Assembly (NCBI GenBank): GCA_014804365.1
Contig: JAAUZX010000003.1
Coordinates: forward strand, 1 to 33,495
DNA from: Lachnospiraceae bacterium
GTDB lineage: Bacteria; Bacillota; Clostridia; Lachnospirales; Lachnospiraceae
Reading direction: 5' to 3'
DNA: 33,495 nucleotides
Part shown: one piece after another, positions 24,246 through 31,812 of the stretch
Layout of the letters: the number at the start of each line of letters is the position of its first letter
Numbering within the stretch: the stretch's first letter is position 1
Program-made: the position numbers and the translations under genes
Notes under the pieces: model-generated
Seen by the model: the letters and a program-made list of their open reading frames with translations, nothing else
What the model was told of the DNA's origin: nothing
Databases searched by the model: none

Positions 24246-24294
24246 GCGGAGCAATGGAGCTTAAGGAAAAGACAACCATTGTCTCTGCTTTTTT
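24246..24294 (+). terminator. Intrinsic terminator in the amt leader (attenuator-like)
   Basis: GCGGAGCAATGG (24246-24257) pairs with CCATTG-T-CTCTGC (24276-24288) with one bulged T and one G-U pair, followed by TTTTTT (24289-24294). It lies upstream of, not after, the transporter remnant, so it probably served as a conditional terminator. Confidence 0.75.
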
Positions 24295-24299
24295 GTAAC

Positions 24300-24685
24300 G
24301 GCCAGGTGTTCGGCGTCTGGTTTCTGATCGGTTTCAGCCTGTTGTTAGGTGAGGATGTGATGGACTGATCGGCAAGCCGGGATTTGACATCTTTACGAGT
24401 TATGAGGCATTTGACTGGTCTAACTTCGTATTTAACTTAGTGTTCTGTGCAACCACGGCAACGATCGTATCCGGAGCCATGGCGGAGAGAACGAAATTCT
24501 TAAGCTACTGTGTTTATTCGGCGGTGATCTCTGCACTGATTTACCCGATCTGGGTGTGACCGGCTAAGAAAGCGCTATACACAGGCCATATCGGAGACGG
24601 TAAGATATTTGTCTACAATGTTGACAGAGTCGTTAAGGTTCGTACCGGTGAGGAAGACTTCGCGGCATTGCAGGATGTGGAATAG
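24300..24685 (+). pseudogene. Ammonium transporter (AmtB)-GlnK fusion remnant
   Basis: Three pieces lie in order. 24300-24370 encodes GQVFGVWFLIGFSLLLGEDV and then shifts frame. From 24362 the frame reads GLIGKPGFDIF, DWSNFVFNLVFCATTATIV, SGAMAERTKFLSYCVYS and LIYPIWV, which is an Amt-type transmembrane stretch, and stops at TGA 24557-24559. Directly in frame after it, 24560-24685 encodes ALYTGHIGDGKIFVYNVDR and VKVRTGEEDF, the C-terminus of a PII signalling protein. An internal deletion has therefore removed most of the transporter and the N-terminal half of PII. No start codon with a ribosome site is present, so the locus is non-functional, though the promoter and leader upstream are intact. 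Confidence 0.8.
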
Positions 24686-24761
24686 ATTGAATAAGTATGA
24701 TTGCAGTTGTTAATTTGTATTATAGTTTAGCGTATACCTATATCCCTTAGTTTGTATATAT

Positions 24762-24801
24762 AAAACGGGCTCCCGGTGCTTCCACCGCCGGGGCTCGTTT
24801 T
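24762..24801. terminator. Bidirectional intrinsic terminator
   Basis: AAAACGGGCTCCCGG (24762-24776) pairs with CCGGGGCTCGTTTT (24787-24800) with two G-U pairs and one bulge. A-rich and T-rich ends flank it on both strands, so it can end transcripts from the amt remnant (plus) and the Rpn gene (minus). Confidence 0.8.
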
Positions 24802-24813
24802 ATGTGACTGGAT

Positions 24814-25698
24814 TTACATTTTCTGGAGAAATTCTTCAATGGAATCTGATCTGGCGGCTAATTTTACCCAGCGCTTTAGGGTGTCTAAGTTCGTTTCGCT
24901 TTCGATTTGAGCCGTGACGCTTTCCGGAATCGGGCCTAAGTCAGAAAGAAAATCTTTTATGGACTCAACGCGTTCTTCAGTTCTGCCTTCATTTCTCATC
25001 ATCCAATCTCTTTCATACGATTTCATATAAGAAATAGACACCTCCTTGTCATATTTGACTTTGTCTACCATGCTCTGGACTTCCCTTAAGGGTTCGTTTA
25101 CCGCATTGTTCCACGTTGTGCTTTCAAGATATTGCAGCAGTTCCTTTAATTCCTGTGAGATAGCACCGATCTTTCCCTTAGTGTATAGGAAGAGGTTCAA
25201 CGCACCGTCTTCATATGTCATCTCCGGTTCCTCTATACACTTATTCCTGACTGTGTACATCATCCTGCCATAGCCGAACGGATCGTAGGGAAGCAGCATA
25301 ATGATAATGACATTTTTCAGCCGATCATAATCTGCTCCGGATTGTAGATTCCTGACATCGATAGTGGAGCGGTAGAAACGCACCCGTCGCGGGAGAGATT
25401 CTTTCGAAATCCGATCTTCGTTCTGATCCGGTTCAATGTCATAGATACTGCTTAATTGCACATCTCCTTGAACCACACCGTCCTCTTCCTCGATATACAC
25501 GTCGAGTCTCGCTCCGTGCCGATCCGTGTCCTGTCCGTAGTAATTCATTTGCGGGACGACCTTTATGATTTTCACATCTCTGTTCAGTATGGTCTTGATC
25601 AGGATTTCGGCAAAGTGTTCTCCATAGACAGGGTGTGAAATCAGAGTTCCAAACAGGAAATCGTCCAGTAAGTTTAGTTCTTCAAGTTTCTTTTTCAT
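24814..25698 (-). CDS. Rpn-family PD-(D/E)XK nuclease/putative transposase, altered active site
   Basis: A 294-residue protein of the recombination-promoting nuclease family. The N-terminal core has LDDFLFGTLI, then HGARLDVYIEEEDG (D66) and VQGDVQLS (about 76-83). Family members normally have a V-E-M/I-Q motif at the second position; here the aligned residue is Gln81, so the catalytic glutamate seems absent. Then follow LPRRVRFYRSTID and a C-terminal half with LKELLQYLE and helical tails (VSISYMKSYERDWMMRNEGR). AAGGAG lies about 8 nt before ATG 25698. A consensus promoter is at 25893-25865. It probably lacks nuclease activity unless an unusual geometry compensates (inference). The terminator at 24762 ends it. 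Confidence 0.85.
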   Translation of the reverse strand: MKKKLEELNLLDDFLFGTLISHPVYGEHFAEILIKTILNRDVKIIKVVPQMNYYGQDTDRHGARLDVYIEEEDGVVQGDVQLSSIYDIEPDQNEDRISKESLPRRVRFYRSTIDVRNLQSGADYDRLKNVIIIMLLPYDPFGYGRMMYTVRNKCIEEPEMTYEDGALNLFLYTKGKIGAISQELKELLQYLESTTWNNAVNEPLREVQSMVDKVKYDKEVSISYMKSYERDWMMRNEGRTEERVESIKDFLSDLGPIPESVTAQIESETNLDTLKRWVKLAARSDSIEEFLQKM

Positions 25699-25864
25699 AT
25701 GTTCTTCTCCTTCCGGCGGTATGCCGAGAGAAGAAATGAAAGAAACACATCTATGTCAACCATCTGTTCCGACAACATCCGCCATATTTAATTGTTCATA
25801 TGGGGATTGTCTAAGCGAAATCAGACCGATTTCTTGTAAGATGATATCCCAGATATGTAGGTAA

Positions 25865-25893
25865 ATTGTAGCAGAGAAAAAAGACAATGTCAA
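25865..25893 (-). promoter_or_regulatory. Promoter of the Rpn-family gene
   Basis: On the minus strand TTGACA (25893-25888) and TACAAT (25870-25865) are separated by exactly 17 nt, leaving a leader of about 160 nt before ATG 25698. The rest of the 25699-26032 stretch shows no gene. Confidence 0.65.
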
Positions 25894-26032
25894 CAAAATA
25901 TTTTGTTATTTTATTAAATATTATTATCAATAAATCGTATACGAAGAAGGCGAGGAGAAGAATTGCAAGCGCTGCTGAGTGTGGACTGTAACACTACACA
26001 GGATTAATTTTTCGCTAAGATCCCATAATCAA

Positions 26033-26062
26033 TTGATACGTATTGCCATATTATGGTATGAT
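26033..26062 (+). promoter_or_regulatory. Putative pyk promoter
   Basis: TTGATA (26033-26038) and TATGAT (26057-26062) are separated by 18 nt. It lies about 190 nt before the pyruvate kinase start codon. A long untranslated leader follows with no obvious hairpin. Confidence 0.45.
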
Positions 26063-26255
26063 TGAGACATTAACATCGGCAGGAGCGGGCGGGACTGTGT
26101 GCAATATGTTATATGGAACCGAAATGCGGGAAGAAAACATCAGTTTAAGATATTTCATTTCAGTATAAAATAGAAATATAACGGTTATAAGCCGCGTCAG
26201 CCCGATGCGGGGATTTTGGCTTAACGAAAAACATCACAAGGAGGAACAGCCCACC

Positions 26256-27674
26256 ATGAGAAAAACAAAGATCGTATGTACCCTCGGCCCGGCAACAGAC
26301 AATGAGGATGTACTCAGACAGATGATGTTAGAGGGGATGAACGTTGCCAGATGCAACTTTTCCCACGGAACTTATGAAGACCATAAGAAGAGGATGGACA
26401 TGGTCAAAAAGCTTCGCAAGGAAGTAGGGAAGCCGGTGGCGATCCTGTTGGACACGAAAGGTCCGGAAGTGCGGGTTAAGGATTTTAAAGAAGGCAAAGT
26501 GACGCTGGAAGAAGGTCAGCTGTTTACATTGACTGCCGATGAAGTGGAGGGGACGAAGGATATCGTAAGCGTGACCTACAACCGCCTCTATGAGGATCTG
26601 GAAGAAGGAATGCGGGTGCTGATCGACGACGGCCTGATCGAGATGACAGTGGAAAAGGTCGATAAGAATAATATTGTCTGCCGCGTCATTAACGGTGGTG
26701 TAGTGTCTAACCACAAGGGAGTCAACGTACCGGACGTGGATCTTTCTATGCCGTATATCAGCGATAAAGACAGAGAAGATATTCTCTTTGGTATAGAGCA
26801 GGATGTGGATTTTATTGCGGCCTCTTTTGTACAGAAGAAGGAAGACATTCTGCAGCTTCGTAAGCTGCTCGAGAAGAATGGTGGTGAAGATATCAGGATC
26901 ATCGCCAAGATAGAGAACGCGCAGGGTGTTGCCAATGTTGATGATATCATAGAGGTGTCTGACGGCATTATGGTGGCAAGAGGCGACATGGGCGTAGAGA
27001 TTCCTTACGAGGAAGTGCCCGTGATCCAGAAAAAGATCATTAATAAAGTTTACCGTAGCGGCAAGCAGGTGATCACTGCCACGCAGATGTTAGAATCTAT
27101 GATCAAGAACCCGCGCCCTACCAGAGCAGAGACGACTGATATAGCCAATGCGGTATACGACGGCACCAGTGCCATCATGCTCTCCGGAGAGACGGCGGCA
27201 GGGGCATATCCTGTGGAGGCGGTGAGGACCATGGTGCGCATCGCAGAGCGCACGGAGCAGGATGTGGATTACCGCAAACGTTTCTTCCAGAATGAAAGAG
27301 AGGCTAATCCGGACGTTACGGATGCCATTTGTCACGCTACATGTACAACCGCTCTGGATCTGAATGCCAAGGCAATTGTAACGGTGACAAAATCCGGCGC
27401 GTCAGCGCGGATGATTTCAAGGTATCGCCCAACCAGTGATATCATAAGCTGTGCCACCACAGAGAAGGTGTGCCGGCAGTTGTCATTAACCTGGGGAGTG
27501 ATACCGATATTGATTAAAGAAGAAAAGGAAGTTTTCAATCTTTTTGACAGGGCGATCCATGCCGCCGAGAAGATGAAACTATTGGAAAAAGGAGATCTGA
27601 CGGTCATCACATCAGGCGTGCCGATCGGTCTCTCCGGCACAACCAATATGATGAAAGTACAGATTGTATCATAA
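26256..27674 (+). CDS. pyk: Pyruvate kinase
   Basis: A 472-residue glycolytic enzyme that converts phosphoenolpyruvate and ADP to pyruvate and ATP. It opens MRKTKIVCTLGPATDNE, has CNFSHG, VAILLDTKGPEVR, the signature IRIIAKIENAQGVAN with the active-site lysine, ARGDMGVEIP, ITATQMLESM, and AIMLSGETAAG; the C-terminal allosteric domain ends with SGVPIGLSGTTNMMKV. Length fits the form without the extra PEP-utiliser domain. ATG 26256 is chosen because translation starts directly at the conserved RKTKIV strand and AAGGAGG lies about 11 nt upstream; the frame extends upstream to 26205 without support. Its stop overlaps the convergent transporter gene by 6 nt. Confidence 0.97.
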   Translation: MRKTKIVCTLGPATDNEDVLRQMMLEGMNVARCNFSHGTYEDHKKRMDMVKKLRKEVGKPVAILLDTKGPEVRVKDFKEGKVTLEEGQLFTLTADEVEGTKDIVSVTYNRLYEDLEEGMRVLIDDGLIEMTVEKVDKNNIVCRVINGGVVSNHKGVNVPDVDLSMPYISDKDREDILFGIEQDVDFIAASFVQKKEDILQLRKLLEKNGGEDIRIIAKIENAQGVANVDDIIEVSDGIMVARGDMGVEIPYEEVPVIQKKIINKVYRSGKQVITATQMLESMIKNPRPTRAETTDIANAVYDGTSAIMLSGETAAGAYPVEAVRTMVRIAERTEQDVDYRKRFFQNEREANPDVTDAICHATCTTALDLNAKAIVTVTKSGASARMISRYRPTSDIISCATTEKVCRQLSLTWGVIPILIKEEKEVFNLFDRAIHAAEKMKLLEKGDLTVITSGVPIGLSGTTNMMKVQIVS

Positions 27675-28676
27675 AAACAAACTCACCACCGGAATCGTCC
27701 CAAGACTTAAGATTGTGGTCAGGATGATACCCTGCGAGATCGTATCCGTCTCCACATGAAGCTGCTTGGATAGCATCAGCGGCATGTTGGCGGCGGGCAC
27801 GGCGAGCATGAGCGCCATGGTATTTAAGATCAGAGGATTCCGAATAAGCGGCCGGAACAGAACAATACAGCCTATAGGTACTAAAATCTGTCGTAGCAGT
27901 GTAAACCCATACAGCTTCGGATGGGAAAAAATATCCTTAGGAGCCATCTGCGCGACAGAGACACCCAGAACCAGCATGGACAGCAGCGTGGTAGCCTGTC
28001 CCATATAGGTCAGGGTAGAGGATACGATGACAGGTACATGGAAATCGCCCAGATAGAAAATGATAGTGGCTGCGGCGGAGATAGTTCCGGCATTAACCAG
28101 CTTCTTCCATCGTTGAGACGTGCTATGTGCGGATATTGTATCCTGAGACAGATTACTTTTCTGAGACGGATCAGGCAGCAGTGTACTTTCCGATGCAGAA
28201 ATCTGAATCTGTCTTGCTTCTGCTCTCTGCAGCACCGAAATTCCGAAAGTATAGATCAGAATATTAAAAATCAGATTATAGATCGACACAAAGATCAAGG
28301 ACTGTGTTCCCAGCACGGCGGAGGCGAGCGGAATACCGATGAATCCCACGTTGCCGAAGATCGTGAGCATCTGATAAGCATAGTGATACATGCCGGGCAC
28401 ACGCAGGATACGCGGAATCAGAAAACTCACAACGATCAGCACAGTATACACGATCAGATAGATCCCTAACGCGTTTCCGAGTTCTTTAAGAGATACTTTA
28501 GGACCATCCCGAAAAGCAGAGCAGATCAGCAGTGCCGGATTCGTCACATTGACAATAATGCCTGATATTTGTTTGGCAGTCACTTCTGACAGCATTTCTT
28601 TCTTATATAATAGTATGCCGATACCGATTAATATAAAGATCATAACCATCTGCTGTAATACGACCGTGATACTCAT
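27669..28676 (-). CDS. AEC-family transporter (auxin efflux carrier type)
   Basis: A 335-residue membrane permease with about ten hydrophobic segments in two halves. Typical features are LIGIGILLYKKEML, SGIIVNVTNPALLI in the first half, FGNVGFIGIPLASAVLG, and LRQILVPIG and MLAVPAANMPLMLSKQ in the second half. Bacterial members move organic acids or amino acids; the substrate here is unknown. ATG 28676 is used, since GGAAGGG lies about 7 nt upstream; the in-frame ATG at 28694 has no ribosome site. Residues about 160-190 form a longer hydrophilic central loop than usual. It converges on pyk with a 6-bp overlap. Confidence 0.88.
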   Translation of the reverse strand: MSITVVLQQMVMIFILIGIGILLYKKEMLSEVTAKQISGIIVNVTNPALLICSAFRDGPKVSLKELGNALGIYLIVYTVLIVVSFLIPRILRVPGMYHYAYQMLTIFGNVGFIGIPLASAVLGTQSLIFVSIYNLIFNILIYTFGISVLQRAEARQIQISASESTLLPDPSQKSNLSQDTISAHSTSQRWKKLVNAGTISAAATIIFYLGDFHVPVIVSSTLTYMGQATTLLSMLVLGVSVAQMAPKDIFSHPKLYGFTLLRQILVPIGCIVLFRPLIRNPLILNTMALMLAVPAANMPLMLSKQLHVETDTISQGIILTTILSLGTIPVVSLFL

Positions 28677-28791
28677 AGCATATCCCTTCCTCATTGATTC
28701 CCGTACCAGAAAATATATCGGCGGCAGGAGCTCGTCTTGATGCCGATAGTGGATATTGTACCACGATTCTATTTATATTAAAAATATTTTT

Positions 28792-28820
28792 TTGTCTGAA
28801 TTTTATATTTATGTTATCAT
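28792..28820 (+). promoter_or_regulatory. Promoter of the aminotransferase-uppP operon
   Basis: TTGTCT (28792-28797) and TATCAT (28815-28820) are separated by exactly 17 nt, about 38 nt before ATG 28858. Confidence 0.5.
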
Positions 28821-28857
28821 GAAAGAAAGAATAGAATAAAAAGGCAGGTTAGAGAAT

Positions 28858-30042
28858 ATGATTGTACAAAAATATAAAGACATGCTTCAGGGCAAATCGG
28901 TAATCAGGCAGTTATCGGAGTTCGCCACTGCGAGGGGCGCAGAGATCGGGTATGAGAATGTGTTTGATTACAGTCTGGGAAACCCTTCCGTGCCTGCGCC
29001 GCAGAAGTTCACAGACACAATGATCGATCTGCTACAAAACAGAAATCCCATGGAACTCCATGGCTACAGCCAGAGCCTTGGCATACCGGCCGTGCGGGAT
29101 AAGGTGGCGGAATCCCTGAATAAGCGGTTTGGCATGAATTATACGGGGAACCATATTTTTATGACCACCGGAGCGGCGGGCGCTATCGCCCATGCTGTAC
29201 GGTGTGTGAGCGAACCCGGTGACGAGATCATCACTTTTGCGCCGTATTTTCCTGAATATGGTCCCTATATCAACCTGACAGGTGCAACGCTTAAGGTGAT
29301 TCCCGCAGACACGGACAGCTTCCAGATCAATTTTGATGCATTTGAAGAAATGCTGACGGAGAAGGTTGCGGCGGTTCTGATTAATACGCCCAATAATCCT
29401 TCCGGTGTGGCGTACTCTTCGGAGACGCTTCGTAAACTGGCGGCGATTATGACGGAGAAAGAGAAAAAGTATGGGCACGATATCTTCCTGATTTCCGATG
29501 AGCCTTACAGAGAAATCGTTTTTGCGGGGGTGGAAGCGCCTTATCCGTCGAAATTCTATGCAAATACACTGTCATGTTATTCCTTTTCGAAATCCTTGTC
29601 TTTGCCGGGAGAACGAATCGGGTACGTGGCGGTGAATCCGGAATGTACGGATGCAGAGCTGATCAGTACGATATGCAGCCAGATTTCCAGAGGTACGGGG
29701 CATAACTGTCCGCCGTCCATCATACAGCTGGCTGTGGCGGAAGTGCTTGATCTGACCTCCGATCTGTCAGTCTATGAGACGAATATGAATATTCTGTATC
29801 GGGAGCTTACCGGTCTGGGATTTGAATGTGTAAAGCCCGGCGGAACCTTCTATATGTTCCCCAAGGCTTTGGAGGAAGACGCAGTCGCTTTCTGTGAGAA
29901 GGCGAAGAAGTATGATCTGGTTATCGTGCCCGGCAATACATTCGGTGCGGACGGATATGTCCGTCTTGCGTACTGTATTGATACGGAGAAGGTGGAGCGC
30001 TCTCTGGAAGCATTCAGGAAATTTGTAAAGAGCGAGTACTGA
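28858..30042 (+). CDS. Pyridoxal-phosphate aminotransferase, class I/II
   Basis: A 394-residue fold-type I aminotransferase. Visible features are LGNPSVPAPQ near the N-terminus, the TTGAAGAIAHA cofactor loop, INTPNNPSGVAYS (N180), LISDEPYREI (D214, Y217), and the Schiff-base lysine K245 in YSFSKSLSLPGERIGY with the phosphate-binding R253. The C-terminal part has GGTFYMFPK and VIVPGNTFG. Members are annotated as aspartate or aromatic aminotransferases; the exact substrate cannot be read here. uppP begins 15 nt downstream, so the two form an operon although they are not metabolically linked in an obvious way. Confidence 0.93.
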   Translation: MIVQKYKDMLQGKSVIRQLSEFATARGAEIGYENVFDYSLGNPSVPAPQKFTDTMIDLLQNRNPMELHGYSQSLGIPAVRDKVAESLNKRFGMNYTGNHIFMTTGAAGAIAHAVRCVSEPGDEIITFAPYFPEYGPYINLTGATLKVIPADTDSFQINFDAFEEMLTEKVAAVLINTPNNPSGVAYSSETLRKLAAIMTEKEKKYGHDIFLISDEPYREIVFAGVEAPYPSKFYANTLSCYSFSKSLSLPGERIGYVAVNPECTDAELISTICSQISRGTGHNCPPSIIQLAVAEVLDLTSDLSVYETNMNILYRELTGLGFECVKPGGTFYMFPKALEEDAVAFCEKAKKYDLVIVPGNTFGADGYVRLAYCIDTEKVERSLEAFRKFVKSEY

Positions 30043-30057
30043 TTATTTTAGAAAGGC

Positions 30058-30900
30058 ATGGAAAGATACATGATAAGCATAATCGAAATTTTGAAAGCAA
30101 TTTTGTTCGGTGTCGTGGAGGGAATTACGGAGTGGCTGCCGATCAGCAGCACAGGGCACATGATCCTGCTCAATGAGTTTGTGACGCTTGATGTCTCACC
30201 GGAATTCTGGGAGATGTTTCTGGTGGTGATACAGCTCGGTGCGATTCTGGCAGTATTGATTTTATTCTGGAATAAAATATTTCCCTTCCGGTTTCATGAG
30301 AAGCCGGTGATACAGAAGGATATTTTCGGACTGTGGTTTAAGATTCTGGTGGCGTGTATTCCGGCGGCGGTGATAGGGCTGGCATTTGATGATGTGCTGG
30401 ACGCGCTGTTCTATAATCCTTGGTGCGTATCGATTGCTCTGATCGTTTTTGGTATTGCGTTTATTGTGATAGAGAACCGTAACAGAAGTATGAAGCCGAA
30501 GATTCGGGAATTGAGTCAGATCACTTATCAGACGGCTCTTATGATCGGTGTATTCCAGCTCCTGGCGGCGATATTTCCGGGAACGTCCCGCTCCGGCGCA
30601 ACGATAGTCGGCGCTCTTATGATCGGCGTATCTAGGACCGTGGCCGCAGAGTTTACTTTTTTCCTGGCGATTCCGGTTATGCTGGGGGCAAGTCTTCTTA
30701 AGATCGTGAAGTTCGGATTCAACTTTACGGGTGCGGAAGCAGTGATCCTGTTAGTGGGTATGGCGGTAGCTTTTATCGTATCGGTGATCGTGATCCGCTT
30801 CCTGATGGGGTATATCAAGAAGCATGATTTCAAAGTATTCGGATGGTATCGTATTGTGCTGGGGGCGGCGGTGCTGTTATATTTTGCACTGGCAGGATAG
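30058..30900 (+). CDS. uppP: Undecaprenyl-diphosphate phosphatase
   Basis: A polytopic membrane enzyme of 280 residues (BacA/UppP family) that recycles undecaprenyl diphosphate to the lipid carrier used for peptidoglycan synthesis and gives bacitracin resistance when abundant. The hallmark motifs are both present: EGITEWLPISSTGHMIL near the N-terminus and PGTSRSGATIVGALMIG in the middle. About eight hydrophobic helices are visible. ATG 30058 sits close to AAAGG (spacing 1-2 nt), and ATG 30070 (MISIIEILKAILFG) is a serious alternative, with GGAAAG 4 nt upstream. It is the second gene of the operon with the aminotransferase. No clear terminator was seen in 30901-31000. Confidence 0.95.
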   Translation: MERYMISIIEILKAILFGVVEGITEWLPISSTGHMILLNEFVTLDVSPEFWEMFLVVIQLGAILAVLILFWNKIFPFRFHEKPVIQKDIFGLWFKILVACIPAAVIGLAFDDVLDALFYNPWCVSIALIVFGIAFIVIENRNRSMKPKIRELSQITYQTALMIGVFQLLAAIFPGTSRSGATIVGALMIGVSRTVAAEFTFFLAIPVMLGASLLKIVKFGFNFTGAEAVILLVGMAVAFIVSVIVIRFLMGYIKKHDFKVFGWYRIVLGAAVLLYFALAG

Positions 30901-31000
30901 CGGTGTGAAATGGCGTAAAAGGGCGTTATTTTGGCTTTTTTTGGGTCATTTCGTATAAAATACCGAAAGAAAAGGGCAAGTATTTGTTACAGATTGTTGA

Positions 31001-31029
31001 TTGACAGTACATCGGTATTGCGTTAAAAT
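31001..31029 (+). promoter_or_regulatory. Strong promoter of the histone-like gene
   Basis: TTGACA (31001-31006) and TAAAAT (31024-31029) are separated by exactly 17 nt, about 100 nt before the start codon at 31131. Confidence 0.75.
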
Positions 31030-31130
31030 CCCCATAGAGTCCAAAAGAGTGCGGACCGGGGACTTATGAAAAAGAGTAATCGTAACATTTGTCGTCCGAG
31101 GAAATCGGACAGTGTGGAAGGAGAAAACTT

Positions 31131-31553
31131 ATGGCAGAAACAAAGAAAACAGCAATTGCGAAACCGGTAGCGAAGGCAGTAGCAGCACAACCTGCAGATA
31201 CAAAGACAGAAGAAGTAAAGACAACTACGGCAGCACCTGCAGCAGAGACTAAGAAGACGGCGAAGAAGACAACTACCAGAAAGACAACAGCAAAGAAAGC
31301 GCCTGCTAAGAAGACGGCAGCTGAGAAGAAGACAACCGCGAAGAAAGAGGCGGTTAAAGCAACGTTCAATTTGCAGTTTGCAGGTAAATCTTATACAACA
31401 GAAGATCTGGTTAAGATTGCCAAGGACGTATGGAAATATGATCTGAACCAGAAGGCCGGCGATTTCAAAACAGTTGAGTTGTATGTGAAACCGGAAGAGA
31501 ACGTAGTTTACTACGTAATCAACGGAGATGTGACAGGTAACTTCGGTATCTAA
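31131..31553 (+). CDS. Lysine/alanine-rich histone H1-like protein with DUF6465-type C-terminus
   Basis: A 140-residue protein in two parts. Residues 1-80 are low-complexity Lys/Ala/Thr/Pro with KKTAKKTT, KTTAKKAPAKK and KKTTAKK segments, like bacterial histone H1-type tails that bind DNA or RNA. Residues 80-140 form a compact domain (FNLQFAGKSYTTEDLVKIAK, then VELYVKPEENVVYYVINGD) recalled as the DUF6465 family of Lachnospiraceae. AAGGAG lies 7 nt before ATG 31131; the frame extends upstream to 31089 without support. A consensus promoter precedes and an intrinsic terminator follows, so it is an independent and probably well-expressed gene. A nucleoid role is an inference. Confidence 0.85.
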   Translation: MAETKKTAIAKPVAKAVAAQPADTKTEEVKTTTAAPAAETKKTAKKTTTRKTTAKKAPAKKTAAEKKTTAKKEAVKATFNLQFAGKSYTTEDLVKIAKDVWKYDLNQKAGDFKTVELYVKPEENVVYYVINGDVTGNFGI

Positions 31554-31585
31554 TATACATAGCCGGTTAATAAAATGACGCAGAA

Positions 31586-31624
31586 GCGGTCGATTTGAGA
31601 AAATCTTGAATCGGCTGCTTTTTT
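31586..31624 (+). terminator. Intrinsic terminator of the histone-like gene
   Basis: GCGGTCGATT (31586-31595) pairs with AATCGGCTGC (31609-31618) over 10 bp including two G-U pairs, followed by TTTTTT at 31619-31624. Confidence 0.8.
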
Positions 31625-31726
31625 AATAGAAATTTCTCCATTTTTCCAAGTTTGCTAAGCAAATCTTTAAACCCCGCGAAGCTCAAATTTTTTATATTTT
31701 TTTTATAATTTTTTTTCAGGGAAATG

Positions 31727-31755
31727 TTGACAATAAAAATCTTAAGTGATAACTT
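31727..31755 (+). promoter_or_regulatory. hrcA operon promoter
   Basis: TTGACA (31727-31732) and TAACTT (31750-31755) are separated by 17 nt. The CIRCE operator begins 15 nt after the -10 box, covering the transcription start region. Confidence 0.55.
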
Positions 31756-31769
31756 ACTACTAGAAGATG

Positions 31770-31796
31770 TTAGCACTCTATCTGGTTGAGTGCTAA
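31770..31796. promoter_or_regulatory. CIRCE operator (HrcA binding site)
   Basis: TTAGCACTC - 9 bp - GAGTGCTAA, a perfect match to the CIRCE inverted repeat. It lies directly before hrcA, 16 nt upstream of its start codon. Confidence 0.97.
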
Positions 31797-31812
31797 CAAC
31801 AGGAGAAATGGT

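Noticed and set aside
30901..30960. T-rich stretch after uppP as an intrinsic terminator
   Set aside because: A TTTTTTT run is present but I could not find a convincing GC-rich stem directly before it.
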